Notes under the pieces: model-generated
Database searches by the model: none
What the model saw: the letters and a program-made list of their open reading frames with translations, nothing else
What the model was told of the DNA's origin: nothing
Shown: positions 14,140-25,800 of the stretch, in pieces
How positions within the stretch are numbered: the first letter of the stretch is position 1
Layout of the letters: every line of letters starts with the position of its first letter
DNA from: Numida meleagris
Taxonomy: Eukaryota > Chordata > Aves > Galliformes > Numididae
DNA length: 64,000 nt
Direction: 5' to 3'
Assembly: GCF_002078875.1 (NCBI RefSeq)
Contig: NC_034424.1
Location: 7,543,586 to 7,607,585, forward strand
Translations under genes and position numbers: made by a program

Positions 14140-16020
14140 ATAAATGAATGAAAAGATCCCAGCCAGATTTACAGCCGTGAGCCTGGGGGAGCACTGCAGC
14201 CCGACGAGCCGCTGCTTCCGAGGCGGTGCCCTGCGCGCTCCCATTTCACTCAGCACCTTGCCTGCTGCACGTGGTGCAACGCCTCGCAGAACAGCAGGTG
14301 CAGGGAGACTTCCAGCCTCAGCGCGTGGATGCAGATGCAGCAGACAGATCTCGCAGCATTGCATTTTTGCTGTCTCCTGCTCCCTGCACGGACTGCCGGC
14401 AGCAGAACAGCGGTGCTGGGGGCAGGGGGGTGCACACGTCGGCGGTGAGCTGGGAAGTTGCGGTGCGTTGGCTTTGCAACCCCTGATCTCCGGCCATGTG
14501 AGCTCAGCGGGGCTACTGGTGGGGTGTTATCCCACGCATGGTTTTAGGTGTGTTAGGACCAACCAGGCTGGAATGGCATTTGTCTGCAAGATGCAGGTTT
14601 GCTGCTCCCCTGGGCCTGCCCTCGGCCCTGCTGCCCTCTCGGACCCACAGAGCACAGAGGTGTTTGCCGCAGGTATGGCAGCAGCTGCCACAAGGACATG
14701 AAATACACAAAGTGCTCTTGTCCCCTGACCGAAGGGACCATAAAACCACCTCTGGCTGCAGTCAGCATCCGAGCAGATAGAGAAGTTACTTTCCCAACAG
14801 TTATCTGTCGCTGGGTAAAGGTTGCATAAGCAGAGCTTTCCTCCTCTGGTTATCTAATATCCTTTTGCAATAGTTTTTCTTTTTAATCGCTCATTTCTAA
14901 AGACAAACTCTCTCCTTGTTGCGCTTTCTTTTCTGAGAGAGCACAGTGGGCTGTGCACAACCCCCATCCTAACCCCATCCCCCATCCCGTCCCCAACCCC
15001 AGCCCTAATCCCAACGCCATCCCCAGCGCAGCTGAGCAGTTCTCAGGGCTCCAAGGTTTTGTGCAGCCCTGTTGCTATGTAGTCCTGCGGACAACTGCAG
15101 TGCAGCCACACCAAGTCCACATCCCAGTTCCTCCCCAGCTGTTTGCTCTGCTGCCATGAGCGCCCTGACGTGGTACTGCCCAGGAGCACAGCACCGCGGG
15201 GCACGTGGCCATGGGCAGCAGGAGCCTGCATAGCCCCCAGGTTCCCTCATCCCCCTGCACACGGGAGATGCTCTCAGCATCAGTGCACGGCTCACACAAA
15301 GCCCGGTGACAGCTCGCCAGGGACTTTCTTTCCCTGTTAAAAAAAGAGAAAGACATGAGGATGGCACATCTGTGCTCTAGGCAGCGTGTGCTCAGCTGCA
15401 AGGGAGTCGCTCCTCCCCGGGCTGGCACGGCGCTAGGGCACAGCTCGCCGAGCTGCCTCCCCAACACGGGCCCGAGGGATGAACCCAGCGCCACGGTGCT
15501 GATACAATGAGGGCTCTTTGTGGCATGAGCAGGAATCATGAGACTGGCTCTGAGATGTCATTGCCTGGCAGCCGGGGGGAGTGCCGCCCCGCTCTCTGCC
15601 GCAGAGAGAAAGGGATTGTCTGCGGGTCGGGCACTACAGCTGCCGAGCCACCCCCGGGCAGCCAGGGGTCGGCTGCCCCATGCAGTCAGTGGCTTTGCCA
15701 CCTCTGATGTTGGGTGAAGGGAGAGCCGAGGGAACGGCGGATATTTGGGAAGGGGCGATCGCTTTTCCTCCAGTTTCCCGGGAGCTGAGTGTGGTGATGC
15801 CGGGGCTGCAAAACCCCACGCGCTGCCGCGGCCGTGGCTCACCCCGATGCAGTCACAAACAGCCACGGGATGGGGATTTTACTGCAGACAGTGTTACGAA
15901 ACCTGAAGGCGGTGGGACGGTTTGTGGCGGATCCTGCAGGCTGCCTGTCGTCTCCCTCGCCACCTCTGTGCCCACAAAGCTGTTAGGCCCCATCCTGAGC
16001 TCACCTCGGTGCCAGCCCAT
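14140..16020. other. intergenic sequence upstream of AGPAT2
   Basis: No gene recognised. It contains a GATA-type cluster at 14775-14860 and a C-rich CCCYAA/CCCCATC low-complexity run at about 14957-15025 that resembles a degenerate interstitial telomere-like or i-motif-prone sequence. Confidence 0.45.
14957..15025. repeat. C-rich low-complexity repeat
   Basis: Irregular CCCCATCC, CCCTAATC and CCCCAACC units in a row. Too irregular to call a telomeric array. It is a candidate for i-motif or quadruplex formation. Confidence 0.55.
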
Positions 16021-16039
16021 TGGTGCCTATGGAGAACCA

Positions 16040-16640
16040 GTGTCCCACCCCCGAGATCCCCCCCAGAGACCCCTGTATTATCACATGGGGGCCCAAAGTC
16101 CCTACATGGAGGCATAAGGAAACCCAAAGACCCCCATGTTGTTTCAGGAGGGACCCCAGGACCCCTCTGTGGCACCATGAAGAAACCCAAAGACCCTACA
16201 TCATGCCAAGAGCGACCCAAAGACCCCACATCACACCAGGAGGGACCCAAAGACCCCGCACCAATGCCATGGGAGGCATTGGAGGTGTGGGAGGACCCCA
16301 TACCAATGTGGGATACGAGGACTCTACATCACACCATGAGGGGGCCCAAAAACACCCCACACAGCACCATGGGTGCACCAGAAGGCCCCACACCACACCA
16401 CCAGCGACCCCAAAGACCCCGCGTCATGGCAGGAGGGACCCCAAGTCCTCCCCATGGCACCACGAAGAAACCCAGCATCATTCCAGGAGGGGCCCTAAGA
16501 CCCCCACGGCACCACGGGGGCGTCTCCGAGCCCCCCACCATGCACAAAAACCCGACGTCACACCAAGAGGGGACCCAAAAACAGCCCACACAACACCACG
16601 GCCGCACCCCAAGCCCCCACCCACGGGTACCCCCCCCAAG
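16040..16640. repeat. degenerate 30-bp minisatellite upstream of AGPAT2
   Basis: The motif ACCCAAAGACCC recurs at 16122, 16185, 16215 and 16245. The last three are exactly 30 bases apart, and more diverged copies continue to about 16640. The unit reads roughly GACCCAAAGACCCCACATCA followed by CACCAGGAGG. The array ends about 160 bases before the inferred AGPAT2 start, so length changes could alter promoter spacing. Confidence 0.75.
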
Positions 16641-16659
16641 CCCCGTCACAGAGCCCCGA

Positions 16660-16874
16660 GCCCTGAAGCCCCCCCCCCACGGCCTCGCTCTCTCCCCGCC
16701 CCACGGAGGGCGGTGCGGCCGAACTCGGGGCGGGGGGGCCGGGGAGGGACGGCCGGGCCGGGCGCACCGCCCACATAAGGCGGGGGCAGCGCACGCCGCT
16801 CCGTGCGGCCGTCGGTGTTGGGGGGGGGAAGTGGGGTGGCTGGTGCTCGGCTCGGAGGGTCCCGGGGACGCGGC
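16660..16874 (+). promoter_or_regulatory. CpG-rich AGPAT2 promoter and 5'UTR
   Basis: Dense CpG and GC boxes, with a TATA-like ACATAAGG at 773-780 of this kilobase (16773-16780), put a start near 16805. The start codon ATG is at 16875, and in-frame codons upstream of it lack an ATG. Confidence 0.6.
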
Positions 16875-19800
16875 ATGGAGCTGGGTTGGCTGCTGTGGGG
16901 CGCGGCGGTGCTGCTGCTGCTGCACGTCCTGATGGAGCTGAGCCCCGCGGTGAACTTCGTGCTGCGCATCGGTTTCTACTACGTGCTGTGCATCGTCGTC
17001 TCCGGGCTCACCGCCCCCGTCTGCGTCCTCGTCAACGGCGGCCGCACCGTCAAGAATATGAGGTGGGTGGGGGCGAGGGGATGGGGGTCCCCGCCGTGGG
17101 TGTGCGGGGGTGGCACGGAGCTGCGGTTCTGCTGTAGGCGGAGGGGGTCCGGGGAATGCTATGGGAGACCAAGCGTCTGCTGCCTGAAGCGGGAACTGTT
17201 TGAGGCTGGGAGGTCGGCAGGAGGGCCACGGCCTCGGCAGCCCAGGCTGGGGGCTCCTCCCTCTCCTCCATCAATCGCAGGTGGAACCTTGGTGGGGCTG
17301 TGGGATGCTGGGGCTGGCACCCAGTGGCGGCGCTCCGTGCCCCGCTCTGTGGGCACAAACGATGAAGGCCACGCAGTGGTGATGCTTTCTCCTCCAGAAG
17401 CCCTGGGCTGTGCCCAGAGAGCTCCCAGGCAGCGCATCGTGTGCTTTCAGAGGGATGTGGGGCGGCCCCAGGTGTGCTGCTGGGCACCGCGTCCCACCAC
17501 CTGTGTCCCTGCACCTGGGGCAGCCCCACGTGTGTGGGGCACTAAGGGCAGGGTCAGCGCTGCTGCGGGCGGCGTGGGGGGAATTCGGGCTGGTGTTGGC
17601 TTCCGGGCCCTGCTGTCGGCTTTGCTTTGCTGCTCTGTCTCCCTGCTTCAGGCTGCGTGTGTAGGGGGAACACCTCTGGGGGGGGGAGTGGAGCCCTCTG
17701 CCTTCACGTGGATGAGAGGTGGGGCAGATTCTGGCTGGAGGAGCTGGACTTTGGCAGCTGTGGGGCTGTGGCGCGCTCAGCTCAGAGCAGGGCCCGGGGA
17801 GGAGCGAGCGGTGCCGGTAGGAAGTGCCCTGTGCTGCGCACTGGGTGCTGCTGGGAGCTGCTCTGCCCTGCGCTGAGCAGGGTCTCCTCCCAGGAGCTGA
17901 CACCCAGCCCCGTAACCGGGGGAGCTTATGATGTCAGCTCTCTCTCTTTTTTTTTTTTTTTTTAAAATCCCTAAAACTTGTGAAATCGGTCAACTTAGGA
18001 AGGAACTTTTTTTAGGAACAGGAGCTCCTCGCGCTGAGCAATCCTCCTGTTGAAACTCCGAGCTGAGCTGTAGCCAGAACCACCCTTTTCCTGTAACCTA
18101 AGCCCATCGTCTTCCACCCGCTGGCTCCAGCTGCTGGTGCTGCTCCCAGCTCCCGGCTTCTGGGAGCTCCGTGGATCCTGGTCCCCGCAGCATCCCCACG
18201 GGGCTGTCTGTCCTGGTGGTGTTGGGGGGCGGGCAGCGATCCTGCTGCTGGAGCAGGACTCCTTGTCCTTGCCGTGCTGGCTGCAGCACTGAGCGCTGGG
18301 ACTTGGGAGAGGTGCCCTCCTGTGATAGACAGACAGACAGACGTGTTTATCTAGTGGTGAAACCTCCTCCGAGAGCTTCCATTCTGGTGAGCAGCCTGCG
18401 TTGAGCCCTTCACGAGCAGAGGGTCCTAAAAAAGCCTCTGCGGAGCTGTTAGAGGGCACGATGCTTCTCGTTTGTCCCCTCGCTCCCTGTGCCTGGCGGT
18501 CAGGACAGGAGATTTACAGCTGTGGCCGCACCGCGCCGGGATCATCTTCCCCACGGGGAGCTGCTGGGGGGGCAGGAGCTGCCCAGCCCTGCGGTGACGT
18601 GGCCGCTCAGGGCCGCCCGTTGCCCAGTTCCTCCTCGCTGCTCCCAGCTCTGCCCCTTCGCCTCTTTCAGCGGCTCAGGCCACATCTTGTGCAAGGGAAC
18701 GCTCGCTCGTCACTGGCAGGAGGAAGTTGGATGGTTTGCTCTTGAGTAATGAGTAACCAGCCTCTCCCAGTTGCTTCCGAACAGCGTGACTGCTGGAGCA
18801 GCGACCTTGTTTTTGGTTGGCAGGCAGGAGGGAGGAGAAGTGGGATCTAGGTCAGTCCGGCGGTGCGGCCTCTGCCGTGCCCCCCCCCTGCCCCCGGTCG
18901 GTGTCACCCTGGCTCTCCTCACCTGCCCTGCCCCTGCCCTGGCTGTGCTGCCCTCACCCCGTGCTGGGGCTCTGGGTGCGGTCTGACCTTTGCAGCAGGT
19001 TTGCACGCCAGGGATTGATAGCAGTTGTGTCATGCAGTGGTGTAACCTGCGGGCACTGCCCTGCCCTGCCCTGAGCTCCGGTGTTAGAGCCAGGAAGCCC
19101 CGAGGTTCTGTGCGTGGGGCACAGAGGTGGATGTTGCCTTGGTACAGGCTTGAGGCTGAAGGGCTGGTGGTGGAGAGGAGGATGGGGATCATTTTGGGGA
19201 ACAAGGCAGGACGAGGTGCCAGCAGCTTGCTCACCTGCTGCCTTGGGTGAAAGATGCTTCCCAGGTGGGTCGTGGTGGGTACCCCTCCAGCAGGACCCTA
19301 TGGTGTGGGGAACTTGGGGGGGATACGACATGGATGGGACCTAATGTTGACCCTCAGACCCGTCCTGCAGGGAGGAAAGCTCTCTGCTGTCAGGGAGGTG
19401 GTGGAGAGCATCCTTTGTTGGAGGAGGGCAGGGCAGCTTACAGGTCTGCTTTGGGGGAGGCAGAGCTGAGCTGGTAGTTGCTCCTGGGGGCTTTGCTCAC
19501 GTGCAGGCTCCTCTGCCTCCTGTCCTGGCAGATGGCTGCTCCCCTGCCCAAAATAGCCCTCGTGTGCTGCCAGCTTCTGCCTGTGTCCTTTGGCCCACTT
19601 GGAGGGTCCCCAGCTCCCACCTGTCCCAGCGCTGCGGGCTCACAGGGGTTTGGCTGCTGCGTGGAGCTGGCTGTGCCCAGCGGGGGCATGGCAGGGCTGA
19701 GCCGAGCTGCTGGGGCCTTCAGGCACAGGGAAAGAAAGCTGGGAGCTTTGATGGACAGACCTGAAGGTCCCTGGGGGAGCTGAGCTGGCTTGAAGACTTC

Positions 19801-22800
19801 AGATTTCACTCAGGTAATGCCATCCCGTGTTGGTAGCACTGCAAAGCAGCGCTGCAGCGAGCAGGATGAGCACAGCGTTCCTGGGGTGAAGGGTGCAGGT
19901 TAATAACCAGCGCTGGGGAGTGCCAGGTCCTGGAAGAGCTGTTTGAGCAGCTTGTGGGGCTGCGCTGACTGCAGCAGGAAAGCGCCGGTACCATCCAGCC
20001 AGGCTCACAGCCATGGCACAGAGGGGAAAAAAGGAGCGGTGAATGGGTGGGACTGGCTGCGGGAGGAGTGCTCCCTGAGCTGGCTGTGTAACCAGCCTGT
20101 CTCCCTCCTGCACTGGAGGGCTTCCAGTTTGCCCTCTGTTTGCAGAGCCCTTGCACCGGTGCGAGGCTGGGCTTGGCTCTTCTGAAGCTCCTGTAGTGGG
20201 TCTGGTTGCGAGGGGATGCTGTCAGCCTGAGGGAGGCTGAGACCACCAGCTGTGGCTCTACCAGTCCTGAAGCCACACTCTGCTTCTCCTGGGATCCCAC
20301 TGACATTGGCACGCTCCTCTAGAGAGGGCAGTGCTTCAGCTGGGTGCTGAGCGCTCTCAAGCACGTGGGACTGGCCGTGCAGGACAGACACGTGGGCGAA
20401 TGGCAGACAGATGTGGCTGGAGGCTGTCACAGAGCTGTTCTTGTCTCCTTGCCCCCACCCCGGTGCTGCACGCTGCAGCGGACCCTGCCCCGTCCCTGCC
20501 CTGCTGCTGCCTGACCGCTCTGCTCTTCTCCTCCTCCGCAGGATCATCAAAACCGTAGTCAAGACCTTCAAGTATTTCTTCGGCCTGAGGTTTGAGGTGA
20601 AAGGACTGGAGAACTTTGAGGTGGAGGGCCCCGCCATCATCGTATCCAACCACCAGAGCATCCTCGACATGATGGGTGAGGAGCAGGCCGGCGGGGGGGA
20701 GCGCTTCTCTTGGTCACCCTCCGGGCGGTCCCGCTGGCAGCTCCTGGCCGCCAGCCCCTGCCCTGGCACCGCTCTGCACTCCCGAGGCTGCTGGTTCGGT
20801 GCTGGTCACAGCAAGGGTCTCCCCTCACGCTGAGCAATCCTCCCCTCCCTCTGTCCCATCCAAGTGCAGGCGCTTGGGAAGGGGGTGGCTGCCGGGTCTC
20901 ACCCTCTGCCGTCACGTTAGGGCTGATGGAGGTCCTGCCCGACGGCTGTGTCCAGGTGGGCAAGAAGGAGCTGATGTACGCCGGCACGGTGGGGCTCATC
21001 ACCTACCTCGGGGGTGTCATCTTCATCAACAGGAAGAGCACCACCAGCGCCAAGATGGTGATGGCGGAGGTGGCCAAGACTATGACGGCTGAGAACGTGA
21101 GTGTCACTGTGGCATGTGTCTGGGGGGGGGGGATGACATGGCAGTCCCGGCGGAAGGGAATGCTGCGAGAGGGTTGCTGGAGCAGAGCCTTATCTCCCAC
21201 ATGTAGGTAAAGGTGTGGGTGTACCCGGAGGGCACGAGAAACTGCACGGGGGATTTGCTGCCGTTCAAGAAAGGAGCATTTCACCTCGCTGTCCAGGCAC
21301 AGGTAACAGAGCTTTGTTCCTGCGTGGGGACCTGAAAGCTTTTTGCAGTGGTGTTGCAGGCCGGCCGTGCTGTGGTGCAGTCTGTTTGTTCTCGGGTGGG
21401 CTGTGCTCGCTGCTCACAGCTGTGCTCCTCAGCTCAACCACCCTTAGGTTGGACTTGATGATCTTGAAGGTCCTTTCCAACCTGAGCAATGCTCTGATTC
21501 TAGAGGTGTCTTAAGTGCTGCCCAGCAAGAGCAGAGAGCTTCTTCCTTCCCCCACACAGGGAGCCCGGCAGGCACCACACACCGAGAGCTTGCCTGGGTG
21601 ATCCCACAGCTGCCAGTTCATTTCTCAATCCCCCACGCAGCAATAGTGGAGTGCTGATTTGGCTTTATTAATGCTAGTGCTTTAGAGCACCACCTGGGCT
21701 TGCTCTTGGTGGAAGTAGCTGCTTCTTCCCAGCTAGGCTGCTCTGTGCTGTGTTAGATGCCTTCTCTCCTCAACATGGCAAAGTCGGTGGGGGAGCAGCA
21801 AAAACAGCTCCTGGGCTCTGGAAAAATGGAACTGTCCGTGTTCCTGAAGGAGAAGCAGAGTCCAGCTGTGACCAAGGGGGTTTGCTGCCAGCTGGGACAC
21901 CTGCTCTGTTCCCTGGTGCTGAGGGAAGGTGCACGCATGCCTCACCCTCCAGTGCACGCTCTGCTTCCAGTTCTTGGGACTGGAATCATTGGAGGGCAGA
22001 GGGGAAAGTGTTCTCCTTGCTCAGGGTGTTGCAGCAGGGATCCCGGAGGAGGGAGTGGGTGCCAACCTCCCTCTGGGCTTGGCGGGGCCTGAAGGGAAGG
22101 ATGGCAAAAACGTGGCCCACCTCTGCTCACGCTGCTGCCGCTCCCCGTGAGTCACCAACTGCAGATGGTGTCTGTGTTATCAGCACCGAAATAATGTGAC
22201 CCTGGGCCTGCCCTCCTGGCTGTGTATCTGCCTGCATGAGCCTTCCCTGGGAATGCTGACTGCAGCTGGTGACACCCTCTCAGGAGCTGAAGGCGCAGTG
22301 GCTGCCCTGCCCCAGCCATGTGCCCGTGCAGCACAGGAAGGCCTGTCACAACAGGCAGCCTCGGTGTGTGCAGGTCAGGAACAGCTCGGCCTGGCCCGGG
22401 AGGAGCCGAGCTGAGCTCTGCAAGCAGAGCTGACCTGAGGCTGAAGTGTCACCTGGCCCCAGTGCCTCGAATGTCCCAGTGCTCCCCAGCGGTTCCTGAC
22501 CGCCCCGCTGCAATAACTCCTCCTCTTCCTCCCCAAGGTCCCGGTGATCCCCGTGGTGTATTCGTCCTTCACCACTTTCTACAACCCGAAGAAGAATCTG
22601 TTTACATCAGGTATGAAAGAGCCTTCACAGCTTCTCAGAGATGGAGCGATACCGTGTCTGCGTGGAGATGTGGGAGGGAAGCGGGGCTGGGCTGAGCAGA
22701 TGTATGGAGGCGGTTCAAAGCACTTGGCACCAGAGCTGGGCTGGATTAACGTGGGGAAGAATGTAATTAAACGTGCCAAGGGATGCTTTCGTTAAGAACT

Positions 22801-23553
22801 AGGTGCCACCCCTCCCTCTCATAGCTGGCACAGCCCAAAGTCATTTGGAGAGGGCTTGTGTTTGGGGGGGTTGGGGAAGAAGCAAGCATGGTGTGACTTC
22901 TGGTCTTTCACAGCAGGGACCCCTCTGCAAGTTGTGTTCAAACTCTTAAGTCTGTCTGTGTAAGTGCTGGGCAGGAGGTTGACTTTCAACCAACATGAAT
23001 CAGTGATGTTGGGAGCAAGGCTTCCCTCTGCCTGGTGGCTGGAGCCAGGCACAGATAGGAGGGCTGGGAAGGGGCAGATGGGGGGAGCGCCTGGTGCGGA
23101 GCTCCGTGTGTTCACTTCAGCCCTGCAGAGCTCAGAATGAGAACAGCCTCTTCTGTCCCCCAGATCAGGGCATGGGAAATGCTTTGCTCCTTGGAGCAGC
23201 TATTCAGGGCAGGATGTAATTCTAAGGATGTAAAAGCTCCTCCCCTGAGGGCAGCGCAACTTCTGCTTGCAGGGGCAGATGCCTGCACGGATGGGTACCT
23301 GGGGGGCTGCAATGGGCCTGTCCGGGGCAGGTGTTCTGGGAGGGCAGAGAGCAGTGCTCCTTTTGGGGGAGCTTTCTCACAGTCTCCTCTCCTGCTCCCA
23401 GGCAAAATCAAGGTGGAGGTTCTCCCTCCGATAGAAACCAAAGGGCTGACATCAGACGACGTCTCTGACCTCACTGACAGATGCTACAACATCATGAGGG
23501 AGACTCTCTTCAGGCTGTCGGGCCGCCCAGGCGAGGGGAAGGACTCCTCCTAG
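16875..23553 (+). CDS. AGPAT2: AGPAT2, 1-acylglycerol-3-phosphate O-acyltransferase 2
   Basis: Coding exons: 16875-17062, 20542-20675, 20921-21096, 21207-21302, 22538-22610, 23402-23553. They join in frame to 272 codons (human 278). The enzyme acylates lysophosphatidic acid at sn-2 with acyl-CoA to give phosphatidic acid, in the ER membrane, feeding triglyceride and phospholipid synthesis. The four acyltransferase motifs are intact: NHQSILD (99-105, with H100 and D105 as the catalytic pair), FINR (142-145), EGTR (174-177) and VPVIPVV from residue 199. An N-terminal hydrophobic segment and a second one at about 29-54 anchor the protein. Directly after EGTR this bird has N-C-T where human has N-D-N. 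All splice sites are GT/AG. The C-terminal tail is short and diverged. Confidence 0.97.
21446..21503 (+). mobile_element. CR1 LINE 3' end fragment
   Basis: The string GGTTGGACTTGATGATCTTG, then GGTCCTTTCCAACCTGAGC and a TCTGATTCTAG tail, is the characteristic avian CR1 3' terminus. About 58 bp, severely 5'-truncated, in AGPAT2 intron 4. Confidence 0.85.
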
Positions 23554-25800
23554 GTGCTGCTCCAATGCGTCACTGCGTGGTGGTGGCCGAAGGGACCCGT
23601 CTGTTGCCAAATACCGAAGGAGCATCTCTTCCTCTGTGGTGACTTGGAACTCTGGGGACACCGTGGACTGGCACACGAGGCGTGTCGAGCCAGCAGTGAG
23701 GCTCCCCGTTGAGTGGATTTCTCTTAAGGGTTCATTATCTTGCAATGAAACGTCTCCTTTTTCTGTATTTCTCAGGCACCAAACCTATGCTACCAAAGGG
23801 CTCAGTGACCAGAGAGGTGAGTTCCCCAGCTCAGGCAGCTGCTGTGGGGCAGTGAGGAGGGAGGACCTGGCAGGATGCTGGGCTCTGCCCCATGTGTGTG
23901 TCCCTGTGTTCCTGCTGGCTGTTAGGTGCTGCCCCAGATGGAAAGCCACCAGGCAGCAGCGTGTCCCTGCACAACCCTGATGCTGAAGATCCAAACTCTG
24001 GCTGTCCAGCAGCACAGCCTTGTGCTCAGTGCCCTGCCAGCACTGTGCTTCTGCCAGCATCTCCAGGCGGAGCTGAGCACTGAGGCTTTTTCCTGAGAGA
24101 TGCCCTTGGGTCTCAGCAGCATCTTGTGCTGGGGCTCTGCATTGCCCAGGCACTCTGGAGCCAAGCCTTCCCCTTTGAGGAAAGCTCCTAGGGCCGATAA
24201 CAGGGCTGAAAAGGGGAATGCATGGGGCTGGGCAGCCTTGAGCCTTTCCTAAGGCCCAGTTTTTCCTTGTCAAAACAAGTGCTCTTGGTCACTGAGGAGT
24301 GCAGCAGCACAGAGGGAAGCTGTCGTCTCACCGAGGCAGCGTGTGAAGCCTGGGTGGGTTTGGCTGTGCTGTTTGTTCGACCTCCTTGCAGTAATCCTCC
24401 TGGTGCCTAGGGTACTTGGTGCAGATGCAGAGGGCTCTGTCACGCTCGTCTTGTCATGGTCAGCACTGGCCGAAAGATGGTGCCTGTCCCATGTCTTTGT
24501 GCTGATCGCAGTGGAGCTGCTGCTCTGCAAGAGTTGCAAAACTCGTGGGGAGCCTACAGGGTGTGTGAGCTGCATCTGTAACGGGCAGAGGAGCGTGGAA
24601 GGCTTCAGCTCTCCCCCTAGGGAGAACGGGCTCCGTCCCTGTTAGAGGAGTTTGGATAAAGGGGTTTCCCAGCTCTGGGATGGCAGAGGGGCCGTGCTCC
24701 TGGATCCCTTGATGCTGCTTTCTGCAAAGAGCAGGGCTGGCTCAGGTCTGTGGTTCCTGGGCTCAAGGAGGCTCGAGCACTCTTGCTAATGCAGCAAGGA
24801 GCACCATGAGATGAGCCTGAGTACAGCACAGCCAGCGGCTGGAGCCTGCCTGTGGCTGTGTTGCTGTGTGTGGGGTCACAGGGCATTCTGGGGGGTAAAT
24901 CCTCACCTGGGCAAGGTACAGCCAGCAGTTCCCAAGGCAGGGAGCCCTTGGGCTGAGTTGCTTTAGGGCTGGGGCTTTATCCAAGGGGCCTTACGGTACA
25001 GTTTCAGGGGTCAGACCTGCCATGGGAACGGGTCAGGGTGGGAGGATGGAAACTGAACCAGCACTTTGTAAGAGCAGCAGAAAAATGGTTGTTACGGAGG
25101 CGAAACCCAGGAAGATCACAGGAGTGCTCCATGGAGCAACTCTTGCAGCACCTGGGAGAAGGAAGCAGTGTCTCTGTGTGCAGTTGTCTACTGTTCAGTT
25201 TTAATTGGGTTGAGAATAATGTATTTTGCTTAAAAAGAAAAAAAAGTATGCCTTTGATTATTTAAATGAAGGAGACTCCTGGTTTTGTGTGGGAGCTGGG
25301 GGAGGAGGAGTGCTGTGGGAGGAAGAGCCCATGGCAAAGTGGGGCCAGGGAGGGAGCTCCAACCCCCCAGTAAGGAGCCTGCAGCCTCTGTGCACAGCAG
25401 GAGGCTTTATTTTTAGTATACCCCTACAGCGTGGCTGTATCCACAGGGCTCCTCCTGCAGCTGTGGTTGTAGCAAGGTGTTGTACTGGATCGCTCATGTC
25501 TGCTCTGCTACACCTGCAACCTTGGCTTGAGCAAACAGAGCTGGGGAGGTTGGCGTGGACTCCCAAGGCAGCAACCGTGGGGTGGGGGAAAACAGCCACC
25601 TTGACAGCTGGTGCTGGGCCAGTGTAAACAAGTGGGCTTTGTCCAACCTCCATCTGCAGAGCAGGTGTGCAGGGGACTCGGCCTCACCCTGTTGGCACAG
25701 CTGAGCTACACAGGTTTGTCCCTGTCTGCTCTGTGCTGATGATGGGAGTGTCACAGGGAAAGGTTTTGCATTGAAGCAATAAAACCAGACTCGGTGCCTT
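23554..25800 (+). other. AGPAT2 3'UTR (probable)
   Basis: The first plus-strand AATAAA after the AGPAT2 stop is at 25778-25783, giving a 3'UTR of about 2.2 kb. No other gene is recognisable in the stretch. An earlier non-canonical signal cannot be excluded. Confidence 0.5.
25778..25783 (+). terminator. polyadenylation signal, probably AGPAT2
   Basis: AATAAA in the context GAAGCAATAAAACCAG, followed by a G/T-containing segment. First canonical signal downstream of the AGPAT2 stop on this strand. Confidence 0.5.

Larger units (their letters stand above)
12120..14140. promoter_or_regulatory. intergenic region with AT-rich, homeodomain- and GATA-like islands
   Basis: Between the divergent DIPK1B and AGPAT2 starts, GC-rich sequence is broken by compact AT-rich islands: 12165-12250 with repeated ATTA/TTAAT cores, a 14-bp palindrome at 12598-12611, GATA-type sites at 12994-13019, and TAATTA sites at 773-829 of the 13-kb block (13773-13829). 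This pattern is common in conserved vertebrate enhancers. No gene was found; the longer open frames lack codon structure or family match. Confidence 0.4.

Noticed and set aside
13296..14147. 283-codon plus-strand frame
   Set aside because: GC-rich sequence with few stops. Overlapping frames are open as well, no domain is recognisable, and the segment holds regulatory-type palindromes.
14957..15025. Interstitial telomeric repeat
   Set aside because: Only isolated CCCTAA units are present; the run is mostly CCCCATC and CCCCAAC and is better called low complexity.
16803..16874. In-frame N-terminal extension of AGPAT2
   Set aside because: It would need a GTG start. The ATG at 16875 gives the conserved hydrophobic N terminus and the family's length.
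15922..16932. 336-codon plus-strand frame
   Set aside because: It runs through the 30-bp minisatellite, whose unit is a multiple of three and so keeps all frames open, and into the AGPAT2 promoter.
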